Below, in pieces: positions 48,507-59,585 of a DNA stretch of 64,000 nucleotides. The position numbers and the translations under genes are program-made. The stretch comes from Trichuris trichiura (taxonomy: Eukaryota > Nematoda > Enoplea > Trichinellida > Trichuridae): the NCBI GenBank assembly GCA_037903355.1, contig JBAJFE010000011.1, positions 2,799,001-2,863,000 on the forward strand, given 5' to 3'. A model generated the notes under the pieces. The model was given only the letters and a program-made list of their open reading frames with translations, had not been told where the DNA came from and made no database searches. Position 1 is the first letter of the stretch. The number at the start of each line of letters is the position of its first letter.

Positions 48507-50771
48507 ATGCTTGTTCGTGGGAATATATCGTATAATGCTTTTCGAAATTGTTTAAAAGGCTCTGGAATTCGAATATGCTTTCTTCTTTCGGTTACCTTTG
48601 CTGTCTTTTTCTTGCTGGCCACAAGTCATCGCTTAGCCAATTTTAATGTCTATTACGTCAGTCTAAGAGCTGATGGGTCATACGACAAAGCGATTGTTCC
48701 GTTACGATATTTGAGGCGACTGCTTCCTGAGGTGAAAGTCGTCCAGAGACAGTATGGGATAGAACGTTCATTTAAAAAATTTGCAACAGGCACTGGTTGT
48801 GTCAGACCGACGCAGAACATCTATGATAGTGAAATAATGCGACTGGTCCATTCGGTAGCGCCTTTGAACTGCTCAAATGAATCCAATTGGTTTACAGCAA
48901 GAAATGGTAAACTAATACTAAAACAGGAAGCGGTCCCACAGAATGCCAGTATTCAATGCGAGCTGCAGCCTTTCGTATTCAATGATGATTTTACTGTAAA
49001 GACGTTAGACCGTTCCGAGGCAAAGGACAATATGTCTTTACAGACTGATTTCTTCAAAATCCAATGTGCTGCTGCCGATGGCAAGAACTACACTAACTAC
49101 CATGCTACCATCGTTCCCAAAGAAAGTATGAACGAGAGGGCTAATCCAGTGATTGGTTTCAATCGGCCGTTGAATATTTATTTCCTTGGATTCGACAGCG
49201 TCTCGCGAATGAGCTTTATGCGGAAATTGAAGGAAACGTACAAGCATATTACAGAAGTATTGAATGGCACTGTTCTTGAAATGTACAATACAGTTGGCGA
49301 TGGGACAAGCGCCGCGTTGCTACCAATTCTAACTGGAAAAACTGAAGTAGAATTGCCGGAAACGAGAAAATCCCAACCGAATGCGTCATTTGTAGATGTT
49401 TATCCGTTCATTTGGAAGGAATTAAAACGCTTCGGGTACGCAACTTTGTCTGCTGAAGATGTGCCGTCCATTGGAACATATACGTATCGTTGGAAAGGAT
49501 TTAAGGAACAGCCGACTGACCATTATCTTCGAAACTTCTACCTAAAGGTTGATGAAGATACTCGTAAATATAATCCCTCATGTCTTGGTAGCGAGTCAGT
49601 ATATCAAGTTCACCTGTCATACGTGGAAGATTTCTTCACGACTTACCCGAGGGAACAACCTAAATTTGCATTTCAAATTCACGTTGGATACAGTCACGAT
49701 GATTTGGACAGGGTCGAATTAGCTGACGGTCCCACAGTAGAGCATTTGAAATTTTTTCAGGGTAGGTACTCTTTAGGGATATATTTTGTTATTATGCGCG
49801 CGTCGTGAATTCTAGTCATCATTTTGTTACGGTTATTTCCTTTAACATATTCTGTAATGCCTTTGGCATGTCAAACTGGATGAATTGCGTGAAAACTAGT
49901 TGCGCGTTATTTTTTTACTCTATGAATCTTTTTGAATTGCAAACTTCGTTCCAAGTATTAGCTCGGTGCACTATTTTTTTCAGAGAAAGGATTTTTGAAC
50001 GATACGGTGTTAATTGTGTTCTCCGATCACGGATCGAGATATTCAGCTTTGAGGCGTACGAAACAAGGAAAATTAGAGGAACGAAATCCGTTTGTTTCCA
50101 TCATATTGCCTCCATGGTTTAAGGAAGCATTTCCTACTGCAGTTAGAAATGTGGTGAAAAATGGGAATCGCTTGACAACTCCTTTTGATCTGCATGCTAC
50201 TGTAAAAAGTCTTTTGAATTTCCCTCCTCCGAAAGTTGGAAATTTAAGTAATAGAGGCATTAGTTTATTTAGCGAAATACCTGCAAGTCGGGATTGCGCT
50301 AATGCTGGTATTGCTCCACATTGGTGTTCTTGTTTGTCTTGGAAAAAGTTGTCAACGGACGCGTTAATTTCGTGGTATATAGCTGATGAACTCGTGAAAG
50401 CTTTTAATGAACAATTGAAGAAACAACAAATGTTGTGTTCTCCTTTGAGGCTTGACTCCATTCTGGAAGCATACGTTAGTCAACCGACAGATGAGTTTGT
50501 CGCCTTTGTTGGGTCAAAAGGCTATGATGGACGCGAACCACGATTCGGCCGTCGTATTGGTGTGCCGTACGATTCTTACAGATTGACTATTCTTACGAAT
50601 CCCAGAAAAGCAATTTACGAAGCGACAGTTCTTTATGACGTCACAAAAGCTGTATTGCTCATCGATTTGGATTTAGTGTCTCGTGTAAATGCGTACGGGA
50701 CAGCACCTCATTGTATAATGTCTAAAGATTCCTACTTGGCCATTTGGTGTGTTTGCTACGACCAGCTCTGA
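48507..50771 (+). CDS. DUF229 ectoprotein, copy 3 (two exons)
   Basis: Exons 48507-49761 and 49984-50771 (intron 222 nt, phase 1), 680 codons. Membrane helix CFLLSVTFAVFFLLA, then FLGFDSVSRMSF, GYSHDDLDR and FSDHGSR; all key residues are present. This copy has the most private amino-acid changes in the middle of exon 1 (for example LPETRKSQPN, DEDTRKYNPSC). Still an intact frame with the same exon lengths as its sisters, so it is probably functional or only recently redundant. Confidence 0.88.
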
Positions 50772-52472
50772 AAATGAATGGTAATGTGGCCAAAATGTTG
50801 TTTCTGCAGAATTCGAATGCGCGCATTTTCCGTTATCGTTGCGCTCACCTTGGTTTGCTATTCCTTGTGATGGCGTCGAGTCATCACCTGTGCATGTGAC
50901 TAGTCGTGAAGTGCCTTGCCATCAATATAGTCTTGTTTCTCTCCTGTTTTATGTTTCGTTGCGATTGTAGTGGTATTTCCAGCTTTTTATATGGCTTCTG
51001 TTTGCTGCATTTACTTTTTAGATCTGTCGCTGTGTGCTTTGCTTTGTTTTGTGCACTACTGGATATGAGTTGAGTTGTTTTTGTGTTTTGCATTGGTTTG
51101 CCTAGGCTAAAGTCCCGTTGGGTAAAGCAGTACTTATGCGGGAAGCAGTACTGGTCGACGGCGACAATCGCTTTTTAATTATTTGCGCTTTGGAAAGTCA
51201 CGTTTTTAAATGAATGCTATGACGGTTTTGTGGTAAAGCCACGTGAGCAGCAGTTATTGAAAAACGGTGAACGACGAATGATGTTAGTAAGTCTTGGACC
51301 CTCACATTTGTTTTGCAGTATTTGTGTGTTGAAATTTTGAGGATCTAGTGGAAGTGCCGGTTTTGCCGAGTGTTATTGAATATTGTAATGTTGACAACTG
51401 TCCCTCAAGTTTCTACTTCCTGTGAAGGTGTACACGCCGTTGCCACTGCAGTCGTCAATGAAAGTAAGTTTTCTATTTTGATGTTGGGCAACAGAGGTGT
51501 ATGTTTTATGGTTGCTGCGCTATTAACGTTTTCCGCTGCAATTGTCTTACGCGGGAAGGTGTTGAGATCAGCGCGGGGAAAGTTCGGATTTTGCACCGGT
51601 CCTCCTTGGATGTAAGTGCGGCAACATGAAAGAGTAAAGGGGCACTCCACTGCGTAGTGAAGTGGGATTAACGGAGCATCGGGCGGGACGTGTTGCTGTG
51701 AATGACTGAACACCTGCGAAGGAGTTGCGTTAAAGTGCAAGGGAAGTGCGGTTGTCGGTTTTACTGTGCCGCTCAGCAATCCTTGCAAAGGAGTGCAAGT
51801 GTGTTTCCGGGGGGAAGACTGGCGAAGGACCTGAAACTTTCTTTATTCTTAAACCTTTTGGAATGGCGTTCAGTGAAGTTTTGTTTTGTACATGCGAAAA
51901 TGATTCACACGTTTTGGCTGAATGAAATAGGAAAGTTTTGCACTAATAAATTCCCTATTCAATTCCGACTAACTTTTGTCTTCCTACTTTGCTAGCTTTT
52001 GTTTAAGGGGTCTAATTTTGACCGTTAACTGAAGTTGTTCCGTAATTGCGAGCAACTCATAAGCTCTCGTTAGTAATGGCTCAGGCCTTCCAATTGTTGA
52101 TGATTTCAGTAGTATAATGCTTGTTGAAATCCGTTTGTTCTTTGCTTATTCGTTATTCGAGAGCGCAGAAATGGTTCACTGATTTTTCCATTGCCTCCCA
52201 ATCAACGTAGTTAAAACAGAACTACTTCAAATACTTTGGTAGCTTCGTAGCTGTAACAAATGGCTGCAATGAATAAGAAGGATTGCAGCGGCTACAAGCG
52301 AGCTGACTCTTGGGTAACATTTTTGAAAGGTTGTCGAATCGTTTTCGCAAAACATCGTTGGCAGAGATGACCGAATACTATGAAAATTTAAGCGTACAGC
52401 GGAAAATGAAGTGTCAAGGCATCAAGTATTATTTTCGTAACGTAAAGGTTGAGAATGACATAGTCGGTTCAG
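50772..52472. other. 3' flank of DUF229 copy 3
   Basis: No gene established. About 51690-52500 is nearly identical to 40880-41700 in unit 2, including a run of some 240 identical bases, while unit 1 differs there. Confidence 0.5.
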
Positions 52473-54573
52473 TGAAACGGAAGCTCTGATGAATTTGGTG
52501 AAAGCATTAAATGTAACGGGAATGATGTCTTTACCGTTTGCTTTGCATTGCGCTGGTCTGTGGGTATGGTGTATCCTAACAATAAGAAAATTTTAAATTG
52601 CTTTTTTCAGACTGAAATAAAGTTTCTTCTTTTTGCCGTTTTGCCAAGCATCCACTGTATGAGGCAGATTGTGCGCGCTGCTCACTATTTTAGCTACTTG
52701 TTTCAAGTGGACTCTGTAAGGTTCTTATGCTAAGTTTAAAATGTTTAGCATTGGCTTGTCTTCTTTTGCATACGCTGAGTTTGCAGCTCTCTGCTGTAAA
52801 ATCAGTCCTGCGTGACTAGAGCGACACAGGAATAAAGAGAAGTTGGCATTCTTTTCTATGCGTATCCGAAAATTAATTTTGTACTTTCAGGATTTTGATG
52901 ATCATTGAAGTTTGCGTTGCACAGCTCGGAATTTGCTGTTTCTGCCTTCCTTTTTTCTGAAAACAACAAACAGGTATACTTGCCATTTTTTCTTGTACCT
53001 TTACGAGCCACCTACTTATCAATAGTTTGCAGGGATTTTTTCTTTTTAAGCGAACGATTTCTTAAGTCATTGTGAAGTCGCATAGGAATTGTAAGGAATA
53101 ACTAAAACTATATGCAATCATATATTACTCAAATAGGTGTTCATCGAATGCTGTGGTTAGTTGCTTGAGTGACTAAGTGTATTTAGAGATATATACTGAT
53201 TGCATTTTATTTTGCTGACGATGGGACCTTGTATGTTCAACATAAAACTTAATTTATTGATTGGTGGCAATTCGTAGGTTTTCATTGTTTCCTAATGTAT
53301 ACGTTTTTCAACGCAAATTATTCTGTGGAAAAGTGCTTGCCTTTTTAGCATTATAAAACAGCGGTATACGTTTGTTTGACTAATGTGGAGTCATGTTATG
53401 CGGTGTTATTTGATTTTGCTATCGATCAGTTAGCTAATGTTTTACCTACTTGGCTGAGCGATTATATTTTTTGTTTCACAAAAATGCTATGGCTGTGTTG
53501 AGTATGTCTCTAATGCTTCGGGCGCTGCAAAATTTCATGGAAAGTTACATAGTTGAAATCATTTTTTTGATACTTCTTTTTGTCCTTATCGTTTTGTCCA
53601 TCCGAAAGTTGCGTGATTTGGCTTTCATCGTCAGATTCGCAAACATTATGTTTCAGATAGCGTTAGGGCTTGCTCTGCAATATATCAGGGGTGAGTTGCG
53701 TCCTATAAGCATGCTTCCTGCTTTCAATAGTTTCAGCAGTCTAGCTTTGGCATTTGGCACCGTTGTATTTTCCTTTTAAGGCGTTAATTTGGTATAGTAC
53801 ATTGGGATTCAAAAGGGAACCTTTTTATTCGGCGATTCGACATTTCAGGTTCTTCCAATTGAAAGTAGGTTTCGCAATTCTAGGCAGTTCATTGTTCCTG
53901 CAGGCGTCCTAAATATTCTGTGCTTTTTTGCTTGGGTTATTTATATAGTAATAAGATTTTTTGGCTATCGGATGTTTAGTTTTCACGCAGAAGACAATCA
54001 CGTTGTATCTACTCTCTAACGATCCGTAAGAATAATTAGTTACGGGACACTGCTGTTCGTTCTCACATATCTTTTCTTATCCTTTGCCGAGATGTCAAAT
54101 TCATCATTGGCGCTTCAGTCTGTCTCGGCTATCCCGTTCAATTTTCTGTATTAATAGAATTGTTAATAATCATATTAAAGCAATATTTTGATAAAGATAT
54201 CCGTTTGTTCTGGTTAGCTGAATATGCTAGTCCTGACTTCTTTGGTACTGCGACATGTAGAAGTGCTAAGGTGTATTCACATATTAATATTTCAACTAAA
54301 AAATATTTTTTAGTTTCTTTGGCCGAACTGGTTCGTGATTTGAACGTTTTTGTATCGTTAGTAGGTGCCCTAGCTTGCCCTTCGGTGGCGTTATTGTTTC
54401 CACCAATCGTAGTACTGCTCCTCGAATGCTATGGGAAACAAAACACGGTTATCTGGTTAGTTAAAGTAACAAAAAATATTCTGATATGCCTTTTTGGTAT
54501 TATCGGCAGTGTTAGTGGTTCATGCGTTTCTGTTTGTGAAATTGTCGGTACATTTGGACAAGAAGCGAAGTGA
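52473..54573 (+). pseudogene. SLC36-like amino-acid transporter, copy 3, decayed
   Basis: Same exon series as copies 1 and 2. Lesions: TAG in the RDYSD motif as in copy 1, and TAA in place of the Glu codon of FEG (VVFSF, then stop, about 53777). The C-terminal exon is the best of the three because no element is inserted before it: LVRDLNVFVSLVGALAC, LFPPIV, then ILICLFGIIGSVSG to a stop at 54573. Confidence 0.58.
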
Positions 54574-55325
54574 CTTAAGGAAACTGTAACATTCCTTATT
54601 GCTTGTTACGCTTTGTTTATGCGTCACGGCGAAAATCTGACATCCTGCTTTGAATTCGTACCACTATATGTGAAGCAATTGAAAACTGTTTCCTTTTTCA
54701 CACGAAGGCAATCTGCAACTATTGAATAAAAGGAAATGAAAAATAGTTGCTTTGGCATTTTTCTGAAGGTTAACTGTGTTTTTAAATTGTCAGCTTGTAC
54801 AGCTCTGGCAATCTGTTAGGCTTGTTTATGATAGATATACGGTTTGTACGGTTTGTAGCTTGTTTTTGGGATGACTAAGCGCGGCGCGATCGCTGAAGAA
54901 TGTTTAATTTTTATTTGAGAAGCTTAAAATCCATCTTGGCGAGATGTTTCTAAAGACAGGATGTCTTTTAACAGGCTTGGGTTGTTTCATATTTGATCTT
55001 CTGATTCACGGGTTTGGCCTGTTGGATGTATCTGTAAGTAAACTGCAAAGTGCCCTACCAACGAATGGATGAGCAAATTGTTAGAGAAATTACAGAACAT
55101 GTAATCGGATTGTCGTTTGTGTTGATCCGTCATATTTTGTCTTCGTTATCTTTATTAAACGAACGAATACTGTGAAGATACCATTGATACACTAATGTGC
55201 TTTATGTGATGTCGAATAGTTTTTTAGCGTATGCTCTTTGTTGTAATTATGATTTTGGTTGCAGGATGAAAGTACCTTATCATGATTTCTCTACATGTTT
55301 TAAGAAAATCATAAGTTCCAGATTT

Positions 55326-55684
55326 GAACACTGGGTGCTTCGTAACGGGATTGGTTTTCATAGTGTCTGATCTTCTACGGCTTTTCCCGTTTATCTGTTG
55401 TGCTTGTATCTGTAAATTAGACGAAACAACTGCTCTACCAACGGGTGGATGAGCCGTTATTAAGAAAAATTGTACAGATGTCAATGCACTCAACTTTTTA
55501 ATGTTCAAAGCTTTCGGAACGCTCTAGTTCCGTCGTCAGTGAGGTGCCTCACCACCATTGACATCTGTACAATTTTTCTTAATAACGGCTCATCCATCCG
55601 TTGGTAGAGCAGTTGTTTCGTCTAATTTACAGATACAAGCACAACAGATAAACGGGAAAAGCCGTAGAAGATCAAACACTATGA
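55326..55684. mobile_element. inverted-repeat element with hammerhead core, 12-bp TSD, private to unit 3
   Basis: Flanked by AGTTCCAGATTT (55314-55325 and 55685-55696); unit 1 has the single empty site at 35503-35514. Arms of about 128 bp (TCATAGTGTCTGATCTTCTA... and complement) pair nearly perfectly around a 70-bp loop that carries the core. A 32-bp unpaired stretch sits at the left end. Confidence 0.85.
55512..55539 (-). ncRNA. hammerhead-ribozyme-like core
   Basis: CTGACGA, CGGAAC...GTTCC, GAAA over 28 nt. AGCTT after it can pair with AAGTT downstream as stem III, but the next base is G, which is not a normal cleavage-site base. Confidence 0.5.
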
Positions 55685-56087
55685 AGTTCCAGATTTACAA
55701 TAATTTAATGATTCTTCGTTCAAAAGCTTCCCACTTGTTTATAGTTTTTGTGAAAGTATTACTGATCATAGATCCAAGTTTGAAAGAATTCATCATCAAA
55801 TGTTCTACGCAATTGCTTCACTTAGTAGAAGAAGTTTACGAAGCTAATTAATAATTTTTTTCTGCTACCACCGTGTTTACAAATAGTTTTCATTTGTCAT
55901 TGTCAACAGGGCCTTATTGTGTTCTTTGTTTAGAAAGAAATACATTTTTTTCATTTCGAGAAACTGAGCTGCATTATTTCGTAGGTAGAAACTTCTAACG
56001 CATAATCTCTTTTCTTACTGATATTGTGCGTTAGTAATTAGAAAAGCCAATGGGTTTTAATAGATTTTCTACAGATTTTCAGTTTTT

Positions 56088-56372
56088 CTTCATGTGATTG
56101 TATCTGTAAAGTAGCTAAAGGACTGCTCTACCGGCGAATGGATAAACGGTTATTAAAAAAAATAGTACAGAACCAATGCACTCAACTTTATTTGAAAGTT
56201 TTCGGAACGCTCTAGTTCAGCCGTCAGTGAGGTGGAGGAGAGCTTGTTTTCGATCCTCAGGAAGAGCTCTCCTCTATCTCACTGCTAGTATTTCTGAAGA
56301 TTGGTTCTGTACAATTTTTCTTAATAATTGCTCATCCATCCGTTGGTAGAGCAGTTGTTTCGTTTAATTACA
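56088..56372. mobile_element. older copy of the 55.3 kb element
   Basis: Diverged arms (TGTATCTGTAAAG... and GTAGAGCAGTTG... complement) around a loop with a damaged core (CTGACGG...GAAA on the minus strand). Confidence 0.65.
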
Positions 56373-56615
56373 TTTATGAAATAACGGAAGTTTTGTAAGC
56401 CAGAATTCTGATTATCAACGATATTTTCAATTAGACAGGTCAAGAACAGCTCGTTATGTACAAATGTTACTGATGAAGAGAAGAACAGTTCGTCGTACGC
56501 ATTGATCCATTATGTTTTTGTCTTCATCGTCCATATTAAACGAATGCTTACCATGAAGACATTGAAAGACTTATGTGCTTTGTGAGATGTGGAGTCTTTT
56601 AACAAACGCTCTTTG

Positions 56616-56635
56616 TTATTATTATTATTATTATT
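56616..56635. repeat. TTA microsatellite
   Basis: About six to seven TTA units. Confidence 0.85.
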
Positions 56636-56957
56636 GTTAATTTGCTTACAAGATTAAAGTGCTTTGTTATGTTTTCTGTACACGTTTTAAGAAAAGGACA
56701 AGTTCTAGAATTGCAATAGTTTAACGGTTCTTCGTTCAAAAACTTCCTATTTTTTATAGTTTTTGCAAAAGTATTACTAATCATAGGTATACGTTTTGAA
56801 AAACTCTTGATTAAATGTTCTATGCAATTCCTTCATTTTGCAAAAGAAGTGAACTAAGCCATGGCTTAAAGCGAAATGAAAGTAACTGGTAATTCCTTTC
56901 TTCTACTGCCGTGTTTATAAATAGGTTTGATTTATGATTGTTAAGAGCGCTGTTTCT

Positions 56958-57318
56958 TCGATCTGCTACGGCTTTTCCAGTTTTTTCTCTGTGTGATGGT
57001 ATCTGTAATTAGTCGAAGCAATTGCTCTACTAACGAATGGTTGAACGATTATTAGGAAGAATTCAAAAACAATACAGTTAGCTTTTTATTTAAAGCATTC
57101 GGAACGCTCTAGTTTCGTCATCAGTGAGATGCCGGAGTTTCTGACGAAACTGACGTCGGAACTAGAGCGTTCCGGAAGCTTTAAATAAAAAAGCTGACTG
57201 TACTGTTTTTGAATTTTTGCTAATAATTGCTCATCCACTCGTTGGTGGAGCAACTGTTTCGGCTAATTACAGATACAATCGCACAAAGAAAACATAGGAA
57301 AAGCCGTAGAAGATCTAA
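56958..57318. mobile_element. older copy of the 55.3 kb element
   Basis: Arms begin GATCTGCTACGGCTTTTCC and end in the complement GGAAAAGCCGTAGAAGATC. Both internal cores have one or two changes (GAAT, GGAA). Stem III (AGCTTT...AAAGCT) is well formed next to the core in both arms. Confidence 0.7.
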
Positions 57319-57740
57319 CAAACATGAAACACATCCCCGTCGCAAAGCACTCAGTGTTTATGTTAACAGGGTTTTATTATGATTCTTTTTGTGGTATGAA
57401 ATGTAAAGCTTTTGTCATTTGCGCTTTTTTCGTTGGAACACATTATTATCTTCTATTGGTAACCTTACTTCTTGAAGTTGGGTAAAAAAAGTTCATTACG
57501 TTTGCATTTTAGTTTTCTCATCGATTCTTGCCATTTATGCTCACATGTTGAAACAATCACATTAATAACGCCTTTTATTTGTGTTTAAGAGAGGATCGAA
57601 TTCAGTTTTAAAAAATATTAAGTTTCATTGTATATGACTATGTTTACTCAAAGTTAAATTTGCCTCAAGGCTTGCGCACTTTCCCTTCCAATTCGGCGCA
57701 TTAGTAAAGTAAATAGTTTGTGTAAATAATTCGTTCCGTT
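57319..57740. other. no gene recognised
   Basis: AT-rich, short frames only. Confidence 0.4.
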
Positions 57741-57947
57741 TTAGTCAGCCGAGCACTCACACTCGTTGCAAAGCAAACAGTGTAAAGGTTTATCGGTCAC
57801 GGTCAAATTTGCATAATAAGCATCGACGTGGGCAGAGCACGGTAAATTTAATTTCATTTTTCGATTTTCTCGTCGACGACATCGGCTGAACTGCGATCGC
57901 TCTCCCTCCTTTTTCGTTAGACGCAGCTGTGCTTTACACAGTTCCAT
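57741..57947 (-). CDS. small Cys-rich ORF, unknown
   Basis: 69 codons starting MELCKAQLRLTKK, with a basic centre and a Cys-rich end (LHCLLCNECECSAD). No hydrophobic signal. Overlaps the start of a plus-strand candidate at 57929, so at most one is likely to be real as drawn. Confidence 0.22.
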   Translation of the reverse strand: MELCKAQLRLTKKEGERSQFSRCRRRENRKMKLNLPCSAHVDAYYANLTVTDKPLHCLLCNECECSAD

Positions 57948-58302
57948 ATTTTGACCCCTCACTTTTTGTTTGCTATATTTTTTGTCTTTGCGTCGAAGTG
58001 TTATTTACTGGAAAAACTCGTTTGACAAAAGCGAGTTTTCTGCAATGTTTCTCAGAGCTTTCCGGACTCGACTCATCCTGTCGTCAACGGACTGATAAAA
58101 AATCTGTTTGCCGAAATGAAGAACAGATATTGCTGTTCCTGTAAGTATAAAATAAAAAGTTTTATTATGATAACTTTTTACTCTTTCAGGTTGACAATGT
58201 ACAAGCACATCTTGTCATTAGCATATGGTGTCCCCTTCACAACAATGAATTTTGTGCGACAATTATTCCGCATTCAAAGAAAAGCGACAAGAAATTTTAG
58301 GT
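57929..58302 (+). CDS. possible two-exon small membrane protein
   Basis: A frame with a hydrophobic stretch (SLFVCYIFCLCVEVLF) runs to a CCT|GTAAGT donor at about 58140; a 51-53-nt intron ends at CTCTTTCAG, and the same phase continues for about 36 codons to a TGA at 58302. The good splice pair supports it; the family is unknown. Confidence 0.3.
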
Positions 58303-58748
58303 GATCAATAGAGCAAAAGAAACTGTACAATTTCAAGAATTTAATCTTATCGTTTTAGTCTTTCGACATGCAGATAAGGACGGCGTTGGCGACTAATGCT
58401 GATAAGGTAATCCCTTTGCAGGAAGTCAAATTTGCAAGATTAGAATTGCATTTTCAGGTTTTTAGAATTGCCAAATGGTTGTGTGGAACAATTTAAAAAG
58501 AGACAAAGTGGACGTCGTTCGACATCGTCGCGTCACTGCTGCATGTATGCATGTTACAGCATGAAGGGAATATCGTAGCAGTCGCATGTTGTTCATATGA
58601 AATTAATTAATTAATTTAGCGTTTATAGTTCGACTTTGAAGAAATTTGGCCCTCTTCTTGAAAAGATAAGTACATTTTGTCCAAGCGATTTTTTGTGACA
58701 AGAATTTCTTTTTCAGGAAAAGCACTCGAATGGACAACTGCTGACTTG

Positions 58749-58777
58749 CTGACGACGGGACCTGGCCAGTCCTGAAA
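58749..58777 (+). ncRNA. solitary hammerhead-ribozyme-like core
   Basis: CTGACGA, stem II GGGACCTGGCCAGTCC, GAAA over 29 nt, followed by GCTCTGAAAAAC. No inverted partner was seen. The form is close to cores described for Penelope-like elements. Confidence 0.5.
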
Positions 58778-59221
58778 GCTCTGAAAAACAATGAAAAAAA
58801 GAATTTGTTGATTTCGTGAATAACACTTCTACGCATACATTTTGTGTGATTGCGTGAATAAAATTTTCAACTGGCGCGTGTCTTTTCTATCGCGGTTGCA
58901 GTCCAACATTTCATAAGGTTTATGGTTCCGTGTTTAGGATCCATACCAACGGATGCAAGAAGACAATTCGAGGACGGAAAAGAAACGAGAAGAAACGAAC
59001 AGGGACAACAAGAGGAGCAAGAAAAGAAAGAGAAAAATGGAAAAGTTCAGGATCAACGTGTAAGTATGCAGTAGGCAGGGCGAGGGTAGGCACTATAGGT
59101 TCCAGCATGCATACGGGGTTCACATCCAATAGGGAATAGTGGGTTTAGATATTGGTTTCCGGAGGGGAGGGCGGGTGAGATACATTCTACTTGAGAATAA
59201 GGTGCATGGAAAGGATAGCTG

Positions 59222-59256
59222 CCCCCCCGCCCCCCCCAAAAAAAAAAAAAAGGGGG
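59222..59256. repeat. C-run / A-run / G-run tract
   Basis: Seven C, G, eight C, fourteen A, six G, then TGGCGGGGG. The C and G runs can pair across the A run, and the G-rich side could form a quadruplex. Confidence 0.85.
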
Positions 59257-59317
59257 GTGGCGGGGGTGAGGCGCTATCCGTTGAGATTAGTAAACAACGA
59301 CAATATTGCATCATCTG

Positions 59318-59585
59318 CATGTCACATGTCACGCTTGTCATTTGTCACATGTGCCGCATGTCACATGTGACAGTCGCATGTCGTGTGTCGTCTGTCGCAT
59401 GTCGTGTGTCGTCTGTCGCATGTCGTGTGTCGTGAGTCGCATGTCGTGTGTCGTGAGTCGCATGTCGCATGTCGTGAGTCGCATGTAGTATGTCGTGAGT
59501 AGCATGTAGTGTGTCGTAAGTAGCATGTAGTATGCCGTGAGTAGCATGTCGAGTGCCGTCTGACGCATGTCGACTGCCGTGCGTC
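59318..59585. repeat. simple satellite of GCATGTCGTGTGTCGT type
   Basis: Units of about 10 and 20 bp built from GTCGCATGTCGTGTGTCGT, drifting to GTAGCATGTAGTATGTCGT at the right. Long frames through it on both strands are by-products of the repeat. Confidence 0.85.

Larger units (their letters stand above)
46247..55727. repeat. triplicated segment, unit 3
   Basis: About 9.1 kb without the insertion at 55326-55684. It lacks both the 31.7 kb and the 34.2 kb type insertions but has its own at the 3' end. Confidence 0.88.

Noticed and set aside
58355..58400. EF-hand-like HADKDGVGD reading
   Set aside because: A stop follows at once, and the frame does not match the exon phase on either side.
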